Assembly: GCA_030549495.1 (NCBI GenBank)
Contig: JAUIRK010000022.1
Span: 62,001 to 126,000, forward strand
Direction of reading: 5' to 3'
From: Nectonema munidae
Taxonomy: Eukaryota > Nematomorpha > Nectonematoida > Nectonematidae
Length of the DNA: 64,000 nucleotides
In this document: piece by piece, positions 55,446 to 64,000 of the stretch
How positions within the stretch are numbered: the stretch's first letter is position 1
Layout of the letters: each line of letters begins with the position of its first letter
Translations under genes and position numbers: made by a program
Notes under the pieces: generated by a model
What the model saw: the letters and a program-made list of their open reading frames with translations, nothing else
Database searches by the model: none
What the model was told of the DNA's origin: nothing

Positions 55446-56950
55446 CAATGGAAGCCCTTTATTGATTGATCTAAGAACATGTCTTTGAAAGTGTTTTGCT
55501 AAATAATAGAAATAAAAACCGTCAATTCCTGTTCTTTAATCACCATAAACGAAAAAAACATGTAAAATTTGAAATCGATCTTAAATTGGGAAAATTAAGA
55601 AGAGCATAAATGGAAAATTCATGGGAACTTGAAAGCCGTTGGTCTTATTATCGGATTAAATATCGAATTTACAAAATATTGTGTCTTCGGGTGACCATTG
55701 TATATTTTCAAAATTAAACTAATAAACTATTTTAATCAATGTTTTTAATAACTGATGTTAGACATATACAAATTGTTTCAATTCGTTTTTGAATAAAATT
55801 TTTGTTGAACAGTGAAATGTAATTTACCAGTTTTAGAACTAGTTTTAAATAATTACTTATTTGAAACGTTTGCTAAGTTTGCCTTACTCAGAAAAATATT
55901 ATTCTGATTTAAAAAGTCAAAAAATATGAGGTCATTGACTACTCAATCAGGAGTGTTTAAATCTAAACAAAATCTTTATATTCCATTATTAATTTAAAAC
56001 AGTTCTTGGCTATTTGAATGAAATTTACTAAAAAATTATATTAGTTGTAAAATTGCATGATAATTACGTGTTTTATCCTTGATACTACGGTGACGCTTTG
56101 TAAAGCATGGTGGCCATTGATCTTTTCCAAATCTCTTCATCGTTGAAATCAGAATCAGCATCAAAAGGCAAGAAATCATGAATAGGTTTTTTTTCTATAG
56201 ATACATTATTGCTTGAATTATAGAGATTTTCTTTTACAAAATCTTGCTTTGTGTTTTCAGGAAGAATTTTCATAGAAAAATATTAAGTCGAGAAAAAAGA
56301 AGATTCACTAGCTTACTAAAAATGATAGAAGAATCGTTGTAGGGGATTTAAAAACTAATTAATGACATAGTTATTCAACCTAAGTTTTCTTTGGATTTTT
56401 TCTCTGAAAGGGGTTGGTTTGGGTTTGTTTCTGAATAAGGATTTAGACTCAGAAACTTTGATTCCTAGTCTCGTAATCTCTGAAGTAGAAAAATATGTAG
56501 ATCTGGCTTTGCAAGTTGACTAAGTATTAGCAATAGCTATGGAAACTGCTTAATTCAAAGTAAATAGGTCTTCATCCGAAAAAATTTTAATTAAATTTAC
56601 AGAAAGGAAAATAAATAAATTTCAGTGAGTCTAAGGATTTCTCTAAAAGTTTTAGTGTGATTAGATTGTTAGTTATACGATTGCCTACTTTATTAGTTAA
56701 TAAGCTATTTAGTTGATTAGTTTTATTTTTTATAGGTAAATTTATCCAAAATTACTCCAAAAAATATATTTTTGTTCAAATTTCTACAATTATTGTTTAT
56801 CTATTCTTTTTTCCTTTCTTGTTACTAAATATATAACTCACACTCAATTATTTATATATTTATTTTTTAAACTCTAAATAATCCAGCATGTTAATACCTA
56901 ATGGTATCAAATAATTACCTGATCCAATAATGCGTGCTTTACGAAGTGTC
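55446..56950. other. AT-rich DNA
   Basis: Apart from the uncertain minus-strand frame at 56085-56273, no feature recognised. Confidence 0.4.
56085..56273 (-). CDS. Unidentified small open frame, 62 codons
   Basis: ATG at 56273 (minus strand) to a stop at 56085. The peptide begins MKILPENTKQDFVKENLYNS and includes HDFLPFDADSDFNDEEIWKR. The acidic, Asp/Glu/Asn-rich and non-repetitive composition looks more protein-like than most frames here. No family recognised and no flanking exons found. It may be a host exon, a transposon scrap or chance. Confidence 0.25.
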   Translation of the reverse strand: MKILPENTKQDFVKENLYNSSNNVSIEKKPIHDFLPFDADSDFNDEEIWKRSMATMLYKASP

Positions 56951-56959
56951 GCGACATAA

Positions 56960-58480
56960 GTTTCAATTCTGGCTCCACTGCTCGAAAAGTTAGTTCCAGA
57001 AGAAAAATGAAATTTTTCAAGAGCACAGCTACGAGACAAATATTTGCTTTTAATGTAAGCACCTTTCTTCCTACTTGTCAACTTTCAAAACTTGTAGCCT
57101 CAGTCGAAATCCACAAAATCGACATCATATGAATCCAAGAACATTGTCTTTTTCACGATAATCTCGATATTCAACACCATAATATCAAGAAAACCTGGAA
57201 ACCTACGGATGCCTTTGCGTTTAAGAACTCTGTAAACAGTATCATTAGTGGAGTACGCCGAGAACTCGTTAAATTTGGGTGAGAAGATTAACTCGCGGTT
57301 AATTGTTTTTAAATTCAATGGTGATCCCTCTTCTATTGTGATATGTTGCTATATCCCGACAAACGTCTGTGATAAAGGGAAACTCATCAGATTTTTTTAC
57401 TAGCCTTATAGTTAGATCTGTCTCTAAGCCCAACTACCTCATAGTTTGCAGAGATATGAATGCACACCTGGCCGACGATAATATCCTTTACAAATCCTCT
57501 TTCCACTCTTCAAAATTTCCTAATAGAAAGTAAACACACTTCTGAAAGAGACCTGGCGATAAGTGTAGTAATGTCCATCCCAACGAACAAAGATAAATAG
57601 CTGTCACACTTGTAAAGCACATAATTCATTTTATGGTGTTTCGGCTGATCATAGAATAATTAATTAAATCATAGAAAAATTAATATTTCTTACTAACTTC
57701 CAAACTAATACCTCTTTCACTATTATTTTTTTACAATTTTAGTTCCTTAACTGAATTACCCATAAAATTTTTATCTAACTAGTAAATTTTATTATACTCC
57801 TGTCTTTTCTATTTGTTTTCAATGTTGTTCTTTATTCTCTTAATTATGTTATAAAATAATGATATGCTTTCCAAAGTTTTTTTACTAAGACAATTTTTTG
57901 TGTTCTCTTGATCATTACATAATTTCACATATTCACAAAAAGAAGTAGTTAGCAGGTTCTTGGGGTTTAGATTAGAAAAATTATTCCCTTTCCTTTCAGT
58001 AAACTCAAGTTACCTCAAAGTTTCTAGGACCATTAAGTACTAAATAACATTTTTTTTATTAATTTTATTAAGAGCTAAGTCTCCGAATAAACAAGCCTAG
58101 AACGACGGTAAGAGAACCACCACGACTTATCTGGGTTGACCAGAAATGTTAAAAATGGAAATAACTTCATACTACAATTTAAAATCTCTTCAGCGTGCTT
58201 GAAAAACTCCAAGAAAAAATACGATGTATTAAAACTTTACACTTGGCATAAAACACCAACTAAGAATTTATTCTCCTCTATTCTAAGGCTAAACGCAAAC
58301 ACCATTAGAGGGTTTTTATATCCTATAAATGTTTTAGCCCTATATGAGGCAGGATAAAAAGTTGTGCTTAAATTTCACGGATCCGATATTGCCCTCGATA
58401 GAGAAATTGAGAATTGAGAGAAAAGTAAGTGACGATATAAGATGAATGAGAGTGTTTATATATATTTCAAAGGCTGGCAA
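56960..58480 (+). pseudogene. RTE-type LINE endonuclease, interrupted by a 0.38-kb repeat
   Basis: Plus-strand frames give FLPTCQLSKLVASVEIHKID near 57060, then FHDNLDIQHHNIKKTW-like and INSRLIVFKFNGDPSSIVIC at about 57285-57345. CYIPTNVCDKGKLIRFF, KPNYLIVCRDMNAHLADDN (the GDxNAH block) and YGVSADHRIIN at about 57635-57660 (the SDHR block) follow. This is the APE endonuclease of an RTE-like LINE. Right after SADHRIIN the repeat at 57680-58057 intervenes. The protein then resumes: SLRINKPRTTVREPPRLIWV (about 58085-58145), ACLKNSKKKYDVLKLYTW and FHGSDIALDREIEN (about 58370-58420). Frameshifts and stops are many. Minus-strand frames over 56860-57318 are shadows of it. Confidence 0.7.
57680..58057 (+). 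repeat. 0.45-kb dispersed repeat, copy 2 (inserted in LINE)
   Basis: Same sequence as 50032-50481, minus about 72 bp. It sits between two consecutive parts of the RTE-like LINE. ATTAAT-like sequence occurs at both edges (57677-57683 and 58058-58064), a possible short target duplication. Confidence 0.85.
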
Positions 58481-58679
58481 TAAGATATTTTTGTATTAGA
58501 TGCTGTTATGAATTAACTTTGCATATAAAATAGCATTTTAGGCTCATTTCATTGGTATTACTTATTTTTTACTCAACTATTTTTATCCTAAAATACATGT
58601 AAACTAACATTTTCAGGTATGCTGAACTTATTAGTGTTACTCATTTTTTACAAAATACATTGTCAAACTATGTCAAAAC

Positions 58680-60470
58680 CAGTGGCGCATATCCTCAAAA
58701 TTTGGGGGGGGGGGGTGAACTTTTTTTTTATAATTTTCAAAATTTATTATAAAACAATATTTGTCCAATGAACACACCCCCATTAATACCCGACATTATA
58801 CTTGCACTGTAAGCTCTCAATCCCACCACAACTGCTCAGATTTTATAAAGTCAAATTACCTTGTTTGTAATTCTGATTTCATCAACCTTTTAGCTCAGTG
58901 TTTTCAAACTGGAGTCCGCGTGCCACGAAGAAGTTCCATGGGGATCGAGAAAGGAACAGTGAGTGAATCGTTTTTTTCGCAAAATATTGCACCCATATTG
59001 GGTCATTTCCCATTTTTGCCAATAAATTACATTTAAAAAGAATAAATAAGTTAGTCTTTGAATTGAGTACTATTTTTTTCTTTTATTGTTTTTCATGCCT
59101 AATTTGTAAAGTTCATTTTTCTTAATGGCTAAAAAATGAAATAGGACGACTCACACTTGAAATTTCGTTTTACTGGATTAACGTCTAGTGGGGAAGAGGA
59201 ACATAAATGTCCTTTCTGTTCTGAAGTGTTAGCATATACTTTTTTGAGCCCTTCAAGTGAAGCTTGCGCTGGTAGTGAAGCACTCGAGTTCGGTAAACAA
59301 AATTATTGGTTGAACGATTGCACAAATTCATGTTTGATAAATAACATCTGAATGTTTTTCCAAAAGTATGGTTTGAAAAGTTTCAAAAAATATCTGCTGT
59401 TAAAAAGTCTCACAACATGGCAGAACAGTTGATATTATCTTGCTGCAAAGATATATTGAATGTGTTAAGAAGTTCTGAAGTTATAATGTTGAGACATATC
59501 TTCCTGTTAAATGATACCGTTAGAAGGCTAATAGGAGAGATGTCTGATGACATGTTAGACGTGGTTTTATTCATTCGGAATTCGATTGTCAACTTTTTTG
59601 CTCAGATTGATGAAACGATAGATTCTGCAAACTTGTCTCAGTTTACGTACTATATGTATATGAACCTTATAGGCAATTTTTTATTTTGAGAAACTCAGCA
59701 ATAGAACAACCCTAAGAGAAACATTTGACAAAGTGATACATTTTTTTACAGCACATGGTATTAAGTCGAAATCTGGTTAAGCAAAAATCTCCAGATGTAA
59801 TTGGTACCCAGTGCGCCGAGCTACAAAACCATACCCGATGAGTTGAAAAATATTTTCAATGAAGTCATTAAAACAGTGTATTTCATTAAACCAAATGCTT
59901 CAAATCTTTTTCATTTTCAGATTTGAACAACTCTTGTTGCACTCAAACGTGAGGTGGCTTTCCAAAGGAAAATTTTCCAAGCGATACTATGGAAAGAAAT
60001 CCAGCAATTTCTGAATGGCAAACTAGACATGCATGTAGATTTTTCTGATGTCCGTTTTCGTATATTTCTATCATTTTTAGTTAACATATTTGAATTCCTT
60101 TAACCTTGCCATGCAAGGAAAAGAAATCAGAGTACTCCATTGTAATAAAAAATTGTCAGATTTTGAAATGACGCTGGGATAATTGCACTCTTTGACAAGA
60201 AAAATTTTGCTCGATTTTCGAACATATTTGTTGATGAATATAAGATTCTCATTAATAAAAATTTGCTGGAGGTCATAAAATATCGTGTGGCATGTCAAGA
60301 AATTTCTCTTTATTTTCTAATCTTCAAAAATTTGAAAATTACTATCAATTGATCAAAAACCCGTTTATAATCTCGATTAGTAATCTGACCTCAGAAGACT
60401 TCTTAATTCAAGAACAGTTTATTGATTTGGTTAATGATTGAGGAGTTGCAAAACATGTTTTTATTTTTGG
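58680..60470 (+). pseudogene. hAT transposon relic, ZBED5-like transposase
   Basis: Left terminus CAGTGGCGCATATCCTCAAA is followed by 13 G at 58704-58716. The plus strand encodes FRFTGLTSSGEEEHKCPFCS (59157 on), the start of a BED-type finger. It continues with MSDDMLDVVLFIRNSIVNFF and AQIDETIDSANLSQFTYYMY (59417-59689). Then come IPDELKNIFNEVIKTVYFIK at about 59838-59900 and LLLHSNVRWLSKGKF-like at about 59935-59975, and further weaker blocks to 60.3 kb. The order matches ZBED5/SCAND3-like hAT transposases. It is broken by many stops. The right terminus was not found. It lies between pieces of RTE-like LINE (58.48 and 60.9 kb), suggesting that it inserted into that LINE. Confidence 0.75.
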
Positions 60471-60899
60471 TTGAACCGATTTTATATTTCGTGTTCGAAG
60501 TTTAAACATGTCTTTGTCTTCTAAAGACCATATGGAAAGGGTTGTATTAGAGGACTCATTGGTAATACAGCCAGACCTAATTTATCCGACAACAGATTAT
60601 TCGACAACCCCATTATCCGATGCAATATTGATTAGGAGCTAAAAGATATTTCTCAGCCTCTCATCTCACTAATTGTCAACAAGCATGGTTAATAACAAAT
60701 GAATTGGTTAGATGGATTAAGCTTGATTAGTAACACAAAAAAACAAATAATCATTTTATATAATCTTATATTCTACCTACACATATATTCAGTCAGTAAA
60801 GTAAATTGTTTGAAAATTTATTTAGGATATGGGTCTATGAATTGACAGGTATGTAGCCGTGAATTAAATTTTTCCATTTTAAATAGAAATTGAAGATTT
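60471..60899. other. AT-rich DNA with ATTATCCGA motifs
   Basis: TTTATCCGACAACAGATTAT and CCCATTATCCGATGCAA at 60570-60630 repeat a TTATCCGA phrase and may belong to a transposon end. Nothing else recognised. Confidence 0.35.
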
Positions 60900-61090
60900 C
60901 AAAATTTCAGAAGAATTATCTATTAAGACGTGAATTCACGATAGATGAGCTTGAAATAGTTGCTAAGGAAATATATAATCCTAAGACTGCTGGTATAGAT
61001 AAATGATGTACTGTTAGAGTGTTGCAATTCTGTTTACAACTAAGAGATTCAAGATTGGAGAGAAGGTTGTATACTTTCTTTTCCCCAAAC
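60900..61090 (+). pseudogene. Probable start of LINE reverse transcriptase
   Basis: Encodes LLRREFTIDELEIVAKEIYN, then PKTAGIDK, the F-T-x-x-E-L...K-A-A-G-x-D block that opens the RT domain of RTE-like LINEs. VLQFCLQLRDS follows. It may be the continuation of the LINE at 57.0-58.5 kb beyond the hAT insertion. Confidence 0.45.
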
Positions 61091-61489
61091 TCTCCTCTGT
61101 AAAAGATAAAATGGATTTAAAATGCAACGATCCACTACTGATTTTGTATAACTTTTATTTTAAGTACGCCCTTATTCACTTTAAGTGCCGCCTTTTTCCC
61201 TACTGCCTCATTTTTTTACTTTAAACGCATATAATTTTTTAATCTTGTTAAATTGGTAACAAAATTTTTTTTTAATAATCTTAAGTTAAATAAAAAACCA
61301 GTTACAATCTTTTAGTTACTCTTATCTTCACGGTAGTGAAAAAATATATAGTAATGGAATTTTATTAAAAATTAATAAAAATGATTTGAATCATACATTT
61401 GTCCATTCATCGCTAAATTAAAATTAAAATACATATATCTGTAAAAATTGTTTAAAACCATCATTGCTGCAGTTTTGAGTGCTTCTTTG
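61091..61489. other. AT-rich DNA
   Basis: A less AT-rich patch at 61150-61215 (AAGTGCCGCCTTTTTCCC) may be a transposon end. Nothing else. Confidence 0.35.
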
Positions 61490-62050
61490 ATCACTTGTTG
61501 ACTATCTTACGTTTAAATCGCTTCTTAATAATTGCTTCCTTTTACTTTTGATTTTAGAACAGGCATTTTCGGCACGATTTAATATATAAGAATTGGGTGA
61601 ACGGAATTGTTGCTTTACGCGACTACTATTTTGGGAAAAAAAATCTTTAACAATCTGCATCTTGTGAATAGCTGCATTGTCCATTATTATCCAGTATGCC
61701 TTTTCACTTTCAGACAACTCTTCTTGAAACGCATTCAAAAATATCAAAAAATTTTCAGCGTTCACCCGAGAATTAAACGAATGCTACCAAAAATATAGTA
61801 TTTTTATGTCATCTTGTCGGTAATATTGTCATTGTTTTTTTAAAACATTTTTGTATCTGGCATAGAATCTTGTAAGATGATTGTTGAATCCAGATTCAAT
61901 TAAAACCACGTACAGAGAATGGTCTTTCGGAGCATTACTTGTCATGAACGTATCATATTCCATTCTTAACGCAATACTTCTTTCCAAATTAACAGCTTCA
62001 ATTTCTTTACTTGCTTTTTTAAAAGTAATTTTTATTTTATTCACTAATTG
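61490..62050 (-). pseudogene. Tc1/mariner-superfamily transposase (DDE) relic
   Basis: Minus strand: ITFKKASKEIEAVNLERSIA, then LYVVLIESGFNNHLTRFYAR (about 61860-61920), corresponding to the first catalytic block, where the family has D-E-S/T-G-F; the Asp appears replaced by Ile. After a break come VNAENFLIFLNAFQEELSES and YWIIMDNAAIHKMQIVKDFF (61640-61770) with the second catalytic Asp. SPNSYILNRAENACSKIKSK carries the third acidic residue. The N-terminal helix-turn-helix half is missing. Loss of a catalytic residue plus frameshift makes it dead. Confidence 0.75.
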
Positions 62051-62054
62051 ATTG

Positions 62055-63000
62055 TGAATTGAACTAAACATGGTTGAAAATTAAATCTGGACTTTAATTT
62101 GTCCTTTATTTCCTGGAGAGTTATAGTAGTAAACTTATCTTCATATTCATTGTATCTTTCAACTATACTTTTAAATTTTATTGCAATATTTCTGTATTTG
62201 AAACGAATGTTTTCGTTATTTTGTACATTTGATTGGCTCAATTTAAGTTTGGTCATGACATTTTTAATTTGCTCTAATAATTTCCATATTGAAGTATTGT
62301 TTCCTTGAAAATGTCTTTGCAAAACGTAAGAAACCCTCCACAACAGTTATTAGTTTTCGGGAGTAAATTTAATGAAGAGTTGTATTGATTCCATAAAAAT
62401 GGAGGAAATTTAGCATACCTATATCTGTTACCAATACTTTCACCATGGATATATGTCTTTTCAAAATAGGAGATTAACTTTCTATACTATTTAGAAGTTG
62501 GCAACCAGAAGCTAATTGGTTGAAATTTTCATTTATAATTTCAACTGGAACTAAAGATAGTGCTGATAAACATTTAATTAATAAATTCATATTAGGATTG
62601 CCGTTTTTGAGGCCTACTTCTTTGGTTTTTCTCAAAATGGGCTAGCTTAAGTGAAAAAAAGATCCTGAAATGTGTGTAGTTGGTAGTTTTTTTTTGAAAA
62701 AATTTTATTGCTGCCAACTCAAAATCAACTAGCAAACACCTTGAATTGAATGAAGGGTAAATCATAAGCAAGTAGGATATTACTCTTTCGTATATATCTC
62801 GACTTTTTATGTTAACAAAATATAAACAATTGGCGGGCAGTTATTACCAACTTTACAATTTAATGTGTAAAGTTGGTAAAACATTGAAGGAACAACTTGA
62901 AAAGTCCCGTCACAAAAAAAATATATCACTCCGAAGAAGATGAATTAAAGAGGTGTCGCCTTTCAAAAGAACTCTTGCGAAAAATCTTGTGATCCAGAAT
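62055..63000 (-). pseudogene. MULE (Mutator-like) transposase relic
   Basis: Read minus from 63.0 kb: SSFERRHLFNSSSSE, then DGTFQVVPSMFYQLYTL at about 62860-62910 with the first catalytic Asp. Further in, the second catalytic block LLVDFELAAI, then FFHLSQ-like CxxH region, KTKEVGLKNGNPNMNLLIKC and LSALSLVPVEIINENFNQLA (62530-62600) follow. The C-terminal YFEKTYIHGESIGNRY-like, FPPFLWNQYNSSLNLLPKTN and RHFQGNNTSIWKLLEQIK (62240-62310) complete it. This is the usual MULE order. Frameshifts divide the blocks. It abuts the Tc1-type relic at about 62050 on the same strand. The GNNTSIWKLL tail is typical of animal MULE proteins. Confidence 0.7.
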
Positions 63001-63013
63001 CTTTTAATATAAG

Positions 63014-63208
63014 TGTTAAAGTTCAAGGCTAATCAACTAACTAGTAGCCTCACGCATCTTCGCTAATGCAATCGTGTAACCTCTCACACCTTATACAATC
63101 ATCCTGTATCCTAACACACCTTAAGTTAGAGAGTATATATATACGCAAACACTAGAATAAAAATCACTACTTATTCTCAATAAACTGTTTCTTCTTTATA
63201 TATAATCA
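63014..63208 (+). mobile_element. Copia-type LTR (5' LTR, 195 bp)
   Basis: Begins TGTTAAAGTTCAAGG and ends ATATAATCA, with TG...CA ends, directly before a primer-binding site. It contains a TATA-like GTATATATATAC at about 63133-63144 and AATAAA-like signals near 63154 and 63180. The left border is inferred from the TG dinucleotide and is less certain than the right. Confidence 0.6.
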
Positions 63209-63224
63209 TGGTAGCAGAGAGTGG
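63209..63224 (+). promoter_or_regulatory. Primer-binding site for initiator tRNA-Met
   Basis: TGGTAGCAGAGAGTGG is complementary, with a small mismatch region, to the CCA end of animal initiator tRNA-Met (CTCTGCTACCA). It lies immediately after the LTR, as in copia/GalEa-type elements. Confidence 0.8.
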
Positions 63225-63255
63225 TTACTCCTTATAAAGTTTTAGTCTTCTTCCA

Positions 63256-64000
63256 ATGTGTTCAAGTTGGAAAGCACCTCCAACTCTCAAAGAAGCTTAT
63301 GAGCAATGGAAAAAACAACAAAAGATCTGGGAAAACCTAACAGACTTGGATAAGGAAAAGCAAGGCAGTGCTCGTCTTTTATCACTTCCCGATCCCTCAG
63401 CATCCCGAAATGCAGTACTTGAAATGGATATTGATATTATCAAAAGTGAAAGTGGAATTTGTGAACTCATAAAAAAATAGACGACTTTTATGAAAAGGAT
63501 AAGAACTTCAAAGTTTTCCAATCATGGAGGAAATTTATCCATTATCGCGGAGAAGAAGTAGTTCCGGTGATTGACTTCATGGTCGCATTTGAAAGAAATT
63601 ATAGCCAATGCAAATCCCGCGCTATGACTTTATCTAAGGGAGTCTTAGCCTTCTGTTATGACGTAAGGAGTAGTGGAAATAGACTTTATTGAAAGAACAG
63701 TAAAACGTTAAAATGTAACAATTACGGTACAAAGATAACATATAAGTATGTGAAAGCATGCTAAACAGACAGTAATACTCAAGGATAATTGTAACTTGTG
63801 AAAACACTTATTACACCTTCCAACTTATAGAAATTGCAAATCTCGACCAAGAGAAAGGAGATTTAGTGTTGGGAACACTTGCAGATGTGACTTTCGTTAA
63901 CATGAAAAAACAAATACTAAAAGTGCATCAGAGTTTCAAAATATCTCAACGCGGACAGGACCAAGCGGTTGAACAAGGTAGTGTCATTTATATTAAAACC
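63256..64000 (+). pseudogene. Copia gag (partial), frameshifted and interrupted by a solo LTR
   Basis: ATG at 63256 opens MCSSWKAPPTLKEAYEQWKK, a copia-type gag N-terminus with the W...W/F pattern and LTDLDKEKQGSARLLSLP. A frame change near 63475 leads to IDDFYEKDKNFKVFQSWRKF and further gag sequence to about 63653. There a 162-bp insertion intervenes. Gag resumes at 63821 in the matching frame (ANLDQEKGDLVLGTLADVTF, 63836 on) and runs off the window end. Gag packages the element RNA. Protease, integrase and RT would lie beyond 64000. Confidence 0.75.
63654..63815 (+). mobile_element. Solo LTR inserted in copia gag
   Basis: 162 bp beginning TGTTATGACGTAAGG and ending CACTTATTACA (TG...CA), bracketed by a perfect 5-bp direct repeat, CCTTC (63649-63653 and 63816-63820). 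Removing it and one repeat copy leaves the gag frame continuous. The sequence differs from the host element's own LTR, so it comes from another LTR family. Confidence 0.85.

Noticed and set aside
56860-57318. Minus-strand frames of 72-73 codons that looked protein-like
   Set aside because: The plus strand of the same DNA encodes the recognisable RTE endonuclease blocks, so these are shadows.
50032-58057. Segmental duplication linking 50.0 and 57.7 kb
   Set aside because: Similarity stops at the same ends on both sides and the second copy interrupts a LINE whose sequence resumes after it, so a mobile repeat explains it better.

Overview
The window looks like an AT-rich arthropod genome. The best-supported host gene pieces are the terminal exon of a posterior Hox gene (Abdominal-B class, plus strand near 7.3 kb) and at least three exons, probably four, of a carbohydrate-sulfotransferase gene of the Sulfotransfer_2 family (plus strand, 46.2-53.9 kb). 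Introns have GT-AG borders, and most of the remaining DNA is transposon debris. The Abd-B homeodomain, the strong AT bias, the tRNA-derived SINEs and a copia LTR element primed by an initiator-Met tRNA fit an arthropod. A crustacean such as a copepod is my guess, not something the sequence proves.

Layout: 0-1 kb, a retroposed stub ending in about 775 bp of uninterrupted (GAT)n. 1-7.3 kb, AT-rich DNA with a SINE fragment and a reverse-transcriptase scrap. 7.31-7.68 kb, Abd-B homeobox exon. 8.7-13.3 kb, a decayed near-full-length non-LTR retrotransposon on the minus strand (zinc-knuckle ORF1, endonuclease, RT, 3' UTR); a second copy of its 3' end lies at 16.2 kb. 14.4-14.8 kb, piggyBac transposase relic. 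16.4-25.6 kb, mostly featureless AT-rich DNA with GATTTTGG/TTTTCGG repeats. 25.6-27.0 kb, a pure (CAT)n array of 1433 bp directly against a LINE RT fragment (27.0-28.1 kb). 29.5-32.1 kb, a complete but dead hAT element with terminal inverted repeats and an 8-bp target duplication.

33.2-42.7 kb is a dense nest of cut-and-paste elements: a piggyBac-like MITE, several hAT relics (one inserted in another), short segments shared between unrelated elements, and tRNA-SINEs. 43.7-45.0 kb is a third LINE fragment. 46.2-53.9 kb is the sulfotransferase gene. Its introns hold a minisatellite, a 160-bp tandem repeat, an 80-bp-arm palindrome, a foldback element with 193-bp arms, a 0.45-kb repeat, a tiny retroposed stub and a piggyBac scrap. 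54.5-63.0 kb contains a MITE-like repeat pair, an RTE-type LINE broken by a smaller repeat and probably by a BED-finger hAT element, a Tc1/mariner-type relic and a MULE transposase relic. 63.0-64.0 kb is the 5' end of a copia element (LTR, primer-binding site, gag) carrying a foreign solo LTR within gag.

No operon logic applies. The host genes are independent, and the main theme is layered insertion. The Abd-B exon must be joined to upstream exons that I cannot identify. The sulfotransferase gene runs past 53.86 kb and its C-terminal exon was not found, so it is probably outside the window.
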